From Acestrorhynchus altus (Eukaryota > Chordata > Actinopteri > Characiformes > Acestrorhynchidae): 64,000 bases of DNA. Made by a program: the position numbers and the translations under genes. Below are positions 34,203-48,612 of the stretch, in pieces. The notes beneath the pieces are model-generated. The model was not told the DNA's origin. It made no database searches and saw only the letters and a list, made by a program, of their open reading frames with translations. The first letter of the stretch is position 1; the number at the start of each line of letters is the position of its first letter. The stretch is taken from positions 24,515,818-24,579,817 of the forward strand of contig CM067521.1 of the NCBI GenBank assembly GCA_034509495.1, written 5' to 3'.

Positions 34203-36982
34203 ATGTCTGCATGCCTGCAGCGAGATGCTGGGCTCTCCGGCTCTGCCGATGCCAAGAGAGCAGAGCCAAGGGCCAACGAGAAGAAATGCTGTAAGTAAAC
34301 AGCGTCTCCCTTTCTTTCCTGGGTCACGCAGAGACATGGCGGGGTCATCTTGAACAATGCAAACACGTTTCGAAAAGGGGCTTCAGACAAATGCCAAAGT
34401 AGGTACACAGTGCAGGTGTACAGCCTTGTTTGCAAAGCCAGTGTTGCCCAGGTACAGTAGATCAGCAGGGCTGTAGACTGATTGTCCTCAAGTGTCCGTG
34501 AATTACCAACCTTTTCATGGATGTACAGAAGGACAAATGCCAAATTCTTCCAAAATACCAGTCTGATAGCTGCTTGGACTGACTATGACGTTGTTATTTT
34601 CCTGATACACGGTGAACTGGGACAATAATTCCTACAGCTAGTTTTAGTGGTTTTATAACTTTTAGTTCAGGCTTAAAAATAACAGTTTGTCGCCATTTCT
34701 GAGTAAATCTGTCTCTGCTGGCTGCCTGCACTACTTTTCACCATTTCACTATTTTGCACTATTGCCCTGTGAGAGCAGAAGAATAAGGAAAAGTACAGGG
34801 GTTGTACAATGAAACTGAAACAGCTCTCATTGTAGTGGGAGGTTTCATGGCTAAATTGGAGCAGCCTGGTGGTCAATCTTCATTAATTGCTCCAGTAAGA
34901 GCAGAGTGTGAAGGTTCAATTAGCAGGTAAGAGCACAGTTCTGCTCAAAATACTGCAATGAACACAACATTATGGGGGACATACCAGAGTTCAAAAGAGG
35001 ACACATTGTTGGTGCACGTCTTGCTGGCGCATCTGTGACCAAGACAGCAAGTCTTTGTGATGTATCAAGAGCCACGGTATCCAGGGTAACGTCAGCACCA
35101 CCAAGAAGGACCAACCACATCCAACAGGATTAACTGTGGACGCAAGAGGACGCTGTCTGAAAGGGATGTTGGGGTGTTAACCCGGGTTGTCTCCAAAAAA
35201 TGTCCTTCCAAAGACGAACTGACGCTGTATTGGCCGCAAAAGGAGGCTCTAGTTCACCATATTAATCAATTAAACCAGGCATTTCAGTTTCATTGTCCAA
35301 ACATGGTGCCAATAGCTTAATGTTTATCTTCTCCTATTCCTGTTGTCCTCTTCTACTGGCAGTACGTCTCTACAGGGACTACAGAAGCCATGCTTTTATA
35401 CATCTGTATCAGCAGTTTGTGCAGCTTAATGTCACTGAATGCGTCCAGTTAGAATCCACTCATTATATATTGCGAGATTGCAGCGCTCTAGTCTAGGCTG
35501 AAAATTGATAAGTGCAAAATAATGAACTGTTATGTCTGAAAATAAAATGTCTGGCTTTGCACAAACGCAGGTAAAGTGATCCGATGTCTGTCATTAAACC
35601 AAAGCGCTTGCTGTTCCGCAGTGTGTCCTGTGCTGACTCATGTTCTTTCCTGAAGGATCCAGCTCAGGCTGACAGAATGTCTTCATCGGCTTGGCTTATT
35701 TTTAAGCGTATTTTTTGTAACGACAAGGTCACAGGTTTTGATACAACACAACACAAACTGTGCAGAAACAGATGAGCTTCTGTCTCTGACTTTACATCTA
35801 CAAGGTGGAGACACTCGGTAGGAGTGTCTAATAGAGTGGACAGTGAGTGGACACAGTGAGTGGACACTCCAGCAGCACTGCTGCGTCTGATCCCCTCGTA
35901 CCAGCAACACACACTAAAACACCACCACCATGTCAGTGTCTACGTTTTTAATCATTAGTTCCTGGTGAGCTTTATCTTCTTTCCCAGTAGCACTGAAATC
36001 CCACGCTTCCTTCTGGGTGCAACTATTCTTTTATGATTATTGCATGGCCCTGCTTATGCAAGCACAGTCTGCGGAGTGTGTTCCAGTTTTGGTCTCTCAA
36101 GGTCCCTCAGCACTCTTCCTCTAAATTCATTATGTAAATGATGTCTTCCCGAGGAGACGTTTGATCTGCACACTCTTCACAGCTGTTATTTGATGTGTCT
36201 TGCACAGCAGATTGTTTCCACTAAGGCTCCCTGATCTCCTCCTCTTCCTTCCAATGCTGCAGTTTCTCGTGGAAGGTCCATGTCCTAGAATGAGAATACA
36301 CAAGACCACTTTATTAGGAACACTATCCTTATAACTTCGCATAGAGACTGTAGCTCTAAACATGTTCAGTTTGTGTTCGTAATCACAGAGCAGGTGTTTG
36401 CTGCATATGTTTTGGGTGGGGGTCCACGTCCAACAATAGAACCTCCAGCAACACAATCATACTGTGGTCAAAAACTAATCAGAGGAGGCAACAGTCTGCA
36501 TCTGTTCCAGGTTGACTTGTTGCTGTCAACGATACAATGAATTCTGAATTATTGCAGCAAATTCTGAAAGGAAATATCAGGACCTCTGTTCATTAGCTAA
36601 ATCTCAAGAGAATGCGGGTCATGCAGAAAGACAACGACCCTCAGCACAGAAGTCGTTACATCAAAGAATGATTACAGAGCAATGAAGGTCATCTTTTGGA
36701 ATGGTCACCCTCTCTCACACTCTTGTCTTGGTCTGTTTCTTTGTAGCGTGGGCATCTTACATGACCAACTCTCCAACCCTGATCGTCATGATTGGTCTGC
36801 CCGCAAGAGGCAAGACCTATATGTCGAAGAAACTGACGCGCTATCTCAACTGGATTGGAGTTCCCACAAAAGGTACAGTGAAGAGAATCGAGATGATGTT
36901 ATATGACTTTTTCCCATCTGATACTGAAACTGATGCTACAGACGTTCAGAACCTCAAACCGATGTAATCATGCCGATCACAT

Positions 36983-37013
<31 letters not shown>

Positions 37014-40000
37014 TTGATTAATTATTTATTTATTTATATTCTGTTCAAACACAGAGACGACAGAGCAACTCGAACAGCTTGCACCATCATTCGGACACAT
37101 TTTTGGCTTTGGCTAAAAACGAAATAATCGTTCGTTAATCATAATCGGGATAAAATGTTCAATTAATCGTGATTTGAGGTCGTATTACACAACAATACTA
37201 CAGTGTGAGTTTGTTAATTATTTAAAAGTACTATGTTTTGCTAGCTTGTGTGTTCCTTCTGTAAGCTGGTGTAACAACTGAAAGATGGGTGATTCTCCGA
37301 ATTGGGGGACTTTAAGTCCCCAAAATGACTTCAAACATTTTCAGTTAAAGAAAACCACTTTTCATTAATACACGTATTATTTATAATTTATAATGCAAAA
37401 CAAAACACAACAGGGTTGCCTGTGAAGCTGCTTTGTGACGCATTGTTGTAAAAACCACTTTATAAATAAAGTACTAAAGTAGTCAACAGCGAATGTTTGC
37501 CTGTCCTTACTGATCATCATTAAAATTGCACAGAATATCATTGAATAAATTGAAATGTGCTACCGTACCCGTCCAGATAATATGAGGACATTTATGTACT
37601 CTGGGACACCTGATCATGACTGACTGTGACATTACTGAAGATTGAACTGGGTATTACATCAGTCTGCATGTCTGCATTGTCATCACGTCTTACTTGACTA
37701 GTCTTTATTACAGTAGAGACGAGTCTAAAGTCATGGGACAGACTAATAGCATTTAGGACGTCCCTTCATATAAGCTGAAGAATGCTGCACTCGGCAGTGG
37801 GCCTCCTGCGTGTCTGTTTGCATGGACAGTTCTAGCCAGACCATTCACTATCATTACCATCCACTGTGCTGTCCACTGTAGGTGGTAATGCCTTCTAAAA
37901 CCCTATTCGGACGGGATTATTTTTACCTGTGGAAATTTTTGACCCATTTGCACTGGATATGGAAACCACGTATAGATGGTTGAGATGGGCGTGGACGATC
38001 CAATTTCCAGGTCGCGGGGGCAGCAGTTTAAGCAGGGATGCCCAGACTTCCCTCTCCCCCGACACCTCATCTGGCTCCCCGGGAGGAATCCCGAGGTTTT
38101 CCCAGGCCAGCTGAGAGACACAGTCGTCTGTCAGGCATCCTCTATTTATTGCTCGCTCAAGCTCGTTAATTCACGTTCACATCACGTTCAATTCCTTTGG
38201 CATGTCAGTGTATAGTGTGCTGTAAACACTGCTGTAGTTTTTAGGTTATTTTAAATGTATTTTTAATGTTTGATTGATTGATTGATTGATCATCTCTGTC
38301 ATTTCCAGCCCAATTGAATATCTGTAGAATATATTGATAAAGACGTCAGTGCTATTATTTGATATTCCACCCTGGGGTTTTTTGTACGTGTTATCTGAAG
38401 ATGTGGAGATCCATTAGGAGGATGTGTAAGTAAGCTGAACATTTCGAATTTCAAATCCCTCCGGCGTTCTGTGACCCACAAAATGAGCCTTTCAGCGTTT
38501 TTAATCACCTTATCGGAAGCCGGCGGCTCCGGATCCCACGAGGATCGACTTGTTCTCCTGTTCTGCCCTGAAGCAAGTTGTCAGAGAACATCTTAGGCAT
38601 GGTGTGTTTTTCCCTTCTCCTTGCAGTCTTTAACTTGGGGGTCTACAGGAGGGAGGCGGTCAGATCGTACAAGTCGTACGACTTTTTCAGGCACGACAAC
38701 GACGAGGCTATGAGAATAAGAAAGTAAGTATTGACTTTGATATTTAATTTTTTCTCCTCAGTTTTATCATCAGAATTTCCCACCCAGTGTCTAAGATGTC
38801 CATTTCCCAGTGCTACCAGTGGTGGCAATTTTTCAAATTGCTGCAGTGTCACTGATGAATGGAGAGGCGGGCCACGGTGGGACGCCGGGCATGAATAACT
38901 ATGAGATTGAACTAGTGAAGACCACTGTGCCACTTGGGGGTCTGTTTGATTTTTTGAATGTAATTTTTTTTATTACCTTAGTATTAAAAGTTTGTGTTGG
39001 TCGTCCTCTAGTCCTTCATCAGTGCTCACAGGACGCTGCCCACAGGACGCTGTCAGATTGGTGGACTGTTCTCGGTCCAGCAGTGACACTGAGGGGTTTA
39101 AACACTCCAGCAGCTCTGCTGCATCTGATCCACTCGTACCAGCAACACACACTAACACACCACCACCATGTCAGTGTGACTGCAGTGCTGAGAATGACCC
39201 ACCACCCACATCATAGCTGCTCTGTGGTGGTCCTGTGGGGTCCTGATCATTGAAGATCAGGGTGAAAGGAAGAGAATAAAGTCTGCAGAGAAACAGATGA
39301 ACTACAGTCTGAATTATAGAACCACAAAGAGCTCGTGTGTGATCAGAGGAGCTGATGGATGGACAGTGAGAGGAGATTAGGGTCGGTGTTAGTATATGCT
39401 GAAGAGTCATCTATTGTAGAGCTCTGAATGGGACCGATTTTTGAAACACGCTCCACCTTTAGTTGTCTTAACTGTGGTGTAATCCTTTCTTTAGAGCATT
39501 TTCCACAGCCGAGTCCGACTGACCGTCTACAGGTTCTGACACTGATGTAGTCCAGCAATGCACAACTCATATGTTTACATGATGTGCATAATTATTGTAT
39601 AGATTTTGGAAGAAGCTGTATTTAATTCATGCCTCACTCCAACGTCTGTTCTGAGGTGCAGTGAGCTTGAACCTGCAGCTATTCTTAAAAATAAATCTTA
39701 CTGACATCCTGCAAGAGCTGGGAAATATATGGAATATATGGAAGATCTCCTCCTTATAAAGACGAGAGGTCTTTTAATTTTCATCATAGGTTCACTTCAA
39801 CTATGAGAGACACAATGAAAAAAGAGTCCAGGAAATCACACTGTAGGATTTTTAAAGAATGTATTTGTAAACGATGGTGGAAAATAAGTATTTGCTCAAC
39901 AACAAAAGGTATTTTGGCCTGTTCCTCCGTGCAGATCTCCTCTAGAGCAGTGATGTTTTGGGGCTGTCGCTGAGCAACACTTTCAACTCCCTCCATAAAT

Positions 40001-43000
40001 GTTCTACGGGGTTGAGGGCTGGAGACTGGCTAAGTCACTCCAGGACCTTGAAATGCTTTTTACGGGGTGTTTGGAATCATTGTCATGCTGGAAGACCCAG
40101 CCACGTTCCACCTTCAATGCTCTCACTGAAAGAAGGTTCACTGGAAAGAGGTTCTAGTAACGATGTTTTGTGCACATAGTGCTCCAGGATGCTCTGTTTG
40201 GTTGGTTCAGTGCTTGCATAGTTGTGGCTTCATGATGTTCGTGTCACATGACGTCTTGGGTGTCAGACTGACTGTTGTTGGTGAACACTGATAATAATGC
40301 ATGAATAAGTCACTGATAATTCATAAGCCTCTTACTCAAACGCCTGTTGATCAGACAGTTGAAACGTTGCCTCATATTGCATTTTTCAGTGTCTTTTTGA
40401 GGATTATTGCAAGGTCGATCCACTGACGTCACGGAGAAAATGTGTAAAACAGCACATGAACATGTACTAAAAGTCAGAAACCAAGGGCTGGTTGGTATTT
40501 AATCACATTGAACAAGGTTTCAGCTTCAGATGTTTCATATAAAATTCTTCTCGTCCACACATTTCAGATCTTAAAGATTCTTAAAAGCTGAATCTGGTGT
40601 CACAGAGAAGGACAGAAGCATGTTTCAGTCTCTTCTAGCCCTAAATATACACCCAGCTCCTGTCCGCTTGGATCCAAAGGGTGCATTAGAGCTGACCACA
40701 GCACTTACCACAGCACTCCCAACTCAATCACAATGCAGGACCAGAACAAAATACACTGCATTTCTATTGTTCCCACCCTGTTCTGTTTTTTCTTCTCCCA
40801 GTGACATGAATATAAATACTCACGCTGTCTTTGCTCTCTGCTGTGTGCTTCAGGCATTGTGCTTTGGTAGCCCTGCAAGATGTGAAGACCTATCTGAACG
40901 AAGAAGGAGGACAGATAGCAGTAAGTGTATCATTACAGCATTCGCGATAAATCGGTGTCCTTTTCTGATACAGTACGATACTGAAATAGTCAGTACAGGG
41001 AAGACTTGGTCTTCAGCAGGGCTTTAGGGTCACTGAGCATCCAGTGAGACCAGTGACACCAGTACCACCCAACCCAACCCACCTCAACCCCTATTAACAA
41101 ACTATTAATATTAAAATAAATTAACTGCTTTCCAAATTATGCAAATTGGGTTTGAATGTCAAAAATTACATTTTGTGTTTTCCATTGAACCTCATGGATG
41201 TCTTTGTGTCACACCTGTGAAAACCTGTGCCGGGTTGGCTGATTGGCTCTTTTTGTTGAAAGGTGTAAACAGACGCTTCTATGAGGTGAAGGAGAGAAAA
41301 AGGAGAGGAATGTTTAACATTTATTCGGCTTTTCAGAGAAAAACTGTTTAAAAAAATAAACAACAACAACAAAAAAGACTGAACAATGCCAGTGTTGTTT
41401 AGAGTCAATCGACCTGTTTTATTTTAAGCACTTTATTTTAAATAATTTACAGAGTTGTAAATATAAAGACACGGTCAGCTAGGTTTTTGCATTACATTTG
41501 TTTTAATGGGATTCTCCCATGTTTGGCTGGGCATCTTCCAGCCAGAGTGATTTATTAATATTTCTGGATCAGGATTTATATCCAGTTATATGATAAAATT
41601 CTTCTGTATGGTAGCGATTATGTAAAGATCTGAAAATTATTCTAACCTTTGTACAAAATCAAAAATGGAGAAGAAAATAACCAGCATATATGAGCCACCG
41701 TAACCCTGTCAGCGAGAGGGTAGTGGTCCACTGGCCACTGATGGTAATGCTGGTGGTCCACTGACATTTTGTATTTGCATTTCAGTTTGAGGAGACATTA
41801 TCACAACCTTATAAAGCCAACGAACTGAAGTGCTCACTGCGTAGGGAGTCTAACTTTACAGAAAATCTAGTGCATTACTATGAAAACTGTGCTTTTATAA
41901 CATTCAATTCTCACTGTTCACTGAACATAATGCACAAATTTCTCATTAATTTCTGTATTTAACTGTTTTGATCTCTTCTGTAAATGATGCTCAGGAACAA
42001 CGTTTCTCTCCGAGTTCACTTTAATGAAGGTTCTTTTGTTGTCAAGGTGTTTGATGCTACAAACACAACCAGAGAGAGGCGTGATCTCATCCTGAATTTC
42101 GTGAAGGAGAACGCATACAAGGTGCCGTGAACATCTGAAGCAGATTTTTGAAAGTTGGATTTTGTGGGTTTGCGCTGCATGACTTACTGAGGTCGGTTGT
42201 CTTTACCTGCACAGGTGTTTTTCGTGGAGTCGGTCTGTGATGATCCAGACGTCATTGCTGCGAACATTTTGGTGAGTCATTTCAGGATCATCAATGTCAG
42301 TGTTGAGGCAGGAGAATTGGCGCTGTTCTCCTTTCTCATGGCAGGTCTTTCAGAGGCCGGTTCTATCGGTCCAGGATCATTAATCTGATAGTACTCTAAA
42401 ACAGCTCAGGGTTAACAGACAGTGTCCTCTCCACACTGACCATCTCTGCTCTCCTTTCACTGATGACCTGCACACATTACTGACCTCTGTGGAGGAGAGA
42501 CTTTCTCACCCTAACATACTGAACTGAACCGATTTACCGATTAAACACAGATTCTGAATACAGTCTGATGGAACTGATAGAACCTCGGGAATAGTTTGTA
42601 GCGTTTGTCTCAGTAATGGACAAAATAGACGTCTCTGCTTTTTCTGCAACTGCATTAGATGAAAGAAAGCTGATTGGCTCTTTTTGTTAAATGATGGATC
42701 TTTATCCATTACCAGAAAGCTGATTGGCAGCTCAGAGTGGCTCAGCGGTCTAAATCGCTATGATCTGAGGACAGGGTTCTGTAGCAATGCTTCAACTATC
42801 TCCTCCAGTGCAACCTCTCTGTATGTCTGTACAGGAAGTGAAGGTATCGAGTCCAGACTACCCAGAAGCACACAGAGAAAGGGTCATGGATGACTTCTTG
42901 AAGCGTATCGAGTGTTACAAAGTCACCTACCAGCCACTGGACCCTGAAGACTATGACAAGTAAGACAGACTGTATATTGTAAATAATAAGCAAGATGGAA

Positions 43001-46000
43001 ACTATGACAACCTGCCGTTAAACCTCAGGAGCTTGGGGCTGTTAATCTTACATTGACATTTAGGGCATTTGGCTGACCGAGGTGGGCCAGAGTAGTGTTA
43101 GGGGTCTTACCCAAGGACTGGGAATTGAACCCCAGTCTCCCACGTGGTGTGGTGGCTCACTGGTGGTGTTATCTGACATCAAACGTTATCCAGCATGGTG
43201 TTTCAGCAGCACTATTGACACGGCAATGTTTAGAGCAGTGTGCATCATGAACCAGCCATGGGTTGATCAAATCGGTGTGACCAACATCTCCTAAAGGCCA
43301 TTACACGCTGAACGCAGTGCGAACATACAAGATGAACACATCGGTCCCCTGTTGCCATACCAATGCCAGAGAGAGCTGTGATTGGTGGAGACAGCTTATG
43401 TTACCAACATACAGGAACACTTCATAGTTCTGTAATTACAGACTGTAGTCCATGTGTTGGTGTATGTTGCGCTGGTACGAGTGGATCAGACACAGCAGTG
43501 CTGCTGGAGTGTTTAAACCCCTCAGTGTCACTGCTGGACCGAGAACAGTCCACCGACCAGAAACGTCCAGCCGACAGCGTCCTGTGGGCAGCGTCCTGTG
43601 AGCACTGATGAAGGACTAGAGGACGACCAACACAAACTGTGCAGAAACAGATGAGCTTCTGTCTCTGACTTTACATCCACAAGGTGGAGACACTCGGTAG
43701 GAGTGTCTGATAGAGTGGGACAGTGAGTGGACACAGGGTTTAAACACTCCAGCAGCACTGCTGTTCTGATCCACTCGTACCAGCAACACACACTAACACA
43801 CCACCACCATGTCAGTGTGACTGCAGTGCTGAGAATGACCCACCACCCACATCATAGCTGCTCTGTGGTGGTCCTGTGGGGTCCTGATCATTGAAGATCA
43901 GGGAGAAAGGAGGAGAATAAAGTCTGCAGAGAAACAGATGAACTACAGTCTGAATTATAGAACCACAAAGAGCTCCTGTGTGATCAGAGGGACAGAGACT
44001 GTAGAAGAAAGATGTGATAACGTTGTAGACCACCAACACCAGCGCTTTAACTCTGTTTGATATTGTACATTTGTGCCCTGAATAAAGGTTCTCTCTCTTC
44101 CAGAGATCTTTCCTTCATTCAGGTGATGAATGTGGGCCGGCGATTCCTGGTGAACCGCGTGCAGGACTACATCCAGAGCAAGATCGTCTACTACCTCATG
44201 AACATCCACGTGCACTCGCACTCCATTTACCTGTGCCGGCACGGGGAGAGCGACTATAACGTCCAGGGTCGCATTGGGGGTGACTCTGAGCTTTCTCCTC
44301 GTGGAAAGCAGGTGTGTGCTGGAAAAGCAGGGGGCTGTCTGAGAAGGTGGCTGATTAGAGCAGTGGCTGAGGAAGCAACTAGGTCTTCGCTCAAGGGAGC
44401 AGGGATTTAGTTTTTAATTTACAATATATGAAGAGACTATCAGCAAATTAAGACGCTGCCTTATTATTTATTGGCCCGACTGGAATATTACAGATAACTG
44501 GAGATGACTCTGTGAGAAGAATGCAAATGGAAAACGATTTAATTACCAAAGTGTTAAAAGTCAACTTTAACTCTCAGAAGATCCACACTTACATGCCATT
44601 TTCTAGGCTTTATATCTCAGGATCAGAGTAACCTACAGACATATCAGACCACACAAGACTTACCACCATATAACCTTCCAGTTCGTGTTCACTGCTCTGT
44701 CCACGTGTACATGCTCAACCTGAATACAGACTCGATTGATCTGTGAGAGGGGGCAGAGCTAATGACATCACTGACCCAGATATTGAGAGGAAAATAAGGG
44801 AGGGGCTTTGTGCTCTCTTTTTTTGTGTTCAGAATAAAAGTCCTGATATTTTATTTGGACTACCATCAAGTATTATGAAGAGCTTATAATTGTATATCAT
44901 TTTCAAGCATAATCTAATCATTTTCAGCTGAAAAGCCCTTTGGATGATCAGTTTCCAGCAGGATTCCTGAGATGTCAAGTGTTTAAATTGTCCTTTCAAG
45001 TGAAAAGAAATGAAATTAAATATTTTTTTAATTATAGTGAAATTTATCCAAATTCTGTTAATATTTACACTCAAAGAGAAACTGGCAACCAGGAAAGTGG
45101 CAGAGGGTCCATGAGGCTAAAAGCATTACAGAATTAAATTGTCATATTTAAGTTAAATTGAGATAAATTGACTGATTTTCTGTCTGTTAATGTGTCGATA
45201 TGTCTGTTTTCTAATGTAGAAATTGTGTGAAATACGTTTTTAATATTATAAACTCTGTTTAATATATATTTTAATAAGTCATGTAACCATGAACAGTTTC
45301 TCTTTTTCCTTCCAGTTTGCAGTAGCTCTGCGGGGGTTTATTGAAGAGCATGGCTTGTCAGATCTGAAGGTGTGGACCAGTCAGCTGAGGAGGACCATCC
45401 AAACAGCCGAGGCCCTGGGGGTTCCGTATGAACAGTGGAAGATCCTGAACGAGATCGACGCTGTCAGTACTCTCACGTCTGCCTGCTTTAGCTCCGAAAT
45501 GAATACATTTACCTCTTAATTCATTTTATTAGTACGTCGGCCGTTTGGTTAAATTGCTAAACTGTATTTGCGAACGTACACATTTAATCCATGATTAATA
45601 AACAATATCTGAACTTTCAGCAGTTCGTTTGCTTGGGAAACAGTTTATTACGTCAAGAAACGTCAGTTTGATTTAGAATCGATTACAAATTATTTAAAGA
45701 ATTACATCGAATAGAGAACTATTTATGTTTGGATGTACAAACATGTAAATGAGTGAAGACTGAAAATGAGTGACTTAGTGTTGGTTTTGTTTCAGGGGGT
45801 GTGTGAAGAGATGACCTACGATATGATTCAGAGCACATTTCCCGAAGAGTTTGCTCTGAGAGACCAGGACAAGTATCATTACAGATACCCGGGAGGAGAG
45901 GTACAGTCTCCTCGTTCTGTTACCTTTAAAAGATGCTGTGAAGTTTAAATCAATTAACTATTAACTTTATTAAATTATACAAAATTCACTGACACGGTAG

Positions 46001-48546
46001 ATTGGACATTTACGTTTGACAAGGCAACTTAGTGAAACTGGGCCCTCTTGAAACGTGGTAGTAGAGTTTTGGTCTCCTTTCACGCCCCTTGTCCGCTGCT
46101 GGAACATGGCTGCTTTGTTTACACCTGGGATCAGCTGATCACGCATAGCAGCCAGGGAATCAAACATTCCTGAGGGTCTTTGGAGATGGACAGACAGGGG
46201 ATGCATAGGGGGAACAAAAGAGCACACTGGAAAAGCAAGAGCAACATGACGTAGGCTTATGGGCATCACAGGCAACGTGACATTACTGGCTAATAAGATA
46301 GACGAGCCAACAGCATTAGCCTGCAGTCAGAGGGACCATCGGGAGTGTAGTGTAATGTGGTTCTCAGAAACATGGCTGCACCAGGGTTTTGTGACCACAT
46401 GGACAGTGAGGTCTACTAGCTAAGGCTATTTTCTGAGTGAACAGCAAAGCTCTTTTGTGAGTCGCGTCTGCTAAATGCTGTAAATGAGATGGTCTGAGGA
46501 GACCTGAGCCTGAGGGTAATGCCGTCAACCTGAGTGTACTCCAGAGGGTACTTGTGATGTGGAAGCTGTCCGGAAGCTGCCACAACCCAGTTATGTCAAG
46601 GACTGACGTCCCAGGTAATGAAGACCATGAAGAGGCGTGTCCTGTATCAGCTCCGACCCACAGTCCAGGCATCTCTGGACCCCCTCCAGTTCACGAGCAC
46701 AGGGAGCTGAACCCTGGAAACAGTAATGAGACACAGGAGCACAGTCAGTGCAGGACTCAGGAGGTCATTCCTACCTGTGGCCATTAAACTCTATAACTCC
46801 TTCCTTAAGGGGTGACCTCAAGCAGAAGGTCTGTGGGTGAGAGGCAGTTCACATCAAAGCAGCACACGTGGGAGGCTTTTCTGACATCCTGTAAAGAAAT
46901 TCAAGCAGAAACTGTCCAGAAACTCAGGTTCAGTGGATGCAGAGCAGGTTGGATGCAAGTACGTTGGCGAGGATGCAAATGTTTGAGAAGAGGTGGTGGA
47001 TGACGATTGGAGGAAGCATGTGCTCGTCTTCTCACCCTCCTAGTGTTGGGAGCATTGCGTGTGATGGGGAAAGTGGGGGGGTTGGGGAATTGGCACTGCC
47101 AAGTTTGTGGGGAGGAAATGGGGGGCAAAAAAAGGACACTAGAGCAGAATAACATGAGGCTACTGGCACCATGTCTAATGGCAGGCATTGGGCTAGATGG
47201 GTATAAAGGCTGTGGAGCAGAAGATCTATGTTCCATGGAATGATGGTGTTCCATCTAGTATTTTGGGATGAGGTGCTCATCCAGCATTCAAGGATTCAAG
47301 GAGATTTTTTCATTCACATCGAAATTATGAACTCAAGGCACCAATTTCACCTGAAAAACAGCAATATAAATAGAAATAAACAGTATATAACAACGAGAGA
47401 AAGAAATACAATAAGAGTAAATAATAAACAAGGTGCAGTGAAGTCACGGTTGTGAGGAGTCATTATAGCAGCTTATGAGTAAATGGAAAGTAAAAGGAGG
47501 TGCTAATGTAATAACTCTGCATTACACTGTCTTATTACATTGTAATAATGGAAAAACCATATCTAAACAATGTAATAATGTGGCATAAGCGTGAAGTATT
47601 ATGTTGTAATAACAATGCAAATACATGTAATAAATACAAAGTAATAACCGTGTAATAAGTGCCTTGTAATAACAGTGTAATTACCGTATAAGCGCCACGT
47701 AATAACAACGCAATTACAATGTAATAACAGTGTAATTACTGTATATAGATGGCATGTAATTACAGTGTAATTACTGTATAATAAGCACCATGTAACAACT
47801 AACTATATATAGCCGGTGTGTAATAACAATGTAATTACAGTGTAATAACAGTATAATAAGCATTGTGTAATAACAATGTAATTATAGTGTAATAACACTG
47901 TAATCGCTGTATAATAAGCGGCACGTAATAACAATGTAATTACAGTGTAATTACTGTATAATAAGCGTCATGTAATAACAGTGTAACGCTGTATAATAAG
48001 CCGGAGTGTAATAACAATGTAATTACAGTGTAATAAGCCGGCGTGTAATAATAATGTAATTACAGTGTAATAACAATGTAATTACAGTGTAATAACTGCA
48101 ATTACTGTATATAGACGGCGTGTAATAACAATGTAATAACAGTGTAATAATGCAGTGCAACTTCAAACGCTTATGTTGTAATAACAATGTAAGTACTGTA
48201 TAATAAATGCCAGGTAATAACAATGTAATACAATTGTAATAACAGTGTAATAATGCAGCGCAACTTCAAACGCTTATGTTGTAATTACAATGTAATTATT
48301 GTAATGATAAATGTCATGTAATAACAATGTAATAACAGTGTAATTACAATGTAATAACAGTGTAATTACAATGTAATAACAGTGTAATTACTGTATAGTA
48401 ATGTAATAACAGTGTAATACTGCAGCATAACCTCAAAGTATTGTTATAATAACAATGTAATTAAATGTAGGCCTGTCAAAATAAAAGACCCCTTAACCCT
48501 CAAGAATATAATTAACTTTGCAAATGTCACCTTATTAGTTAGTAAC

Positions 48547-48612
<66 letters not shown>

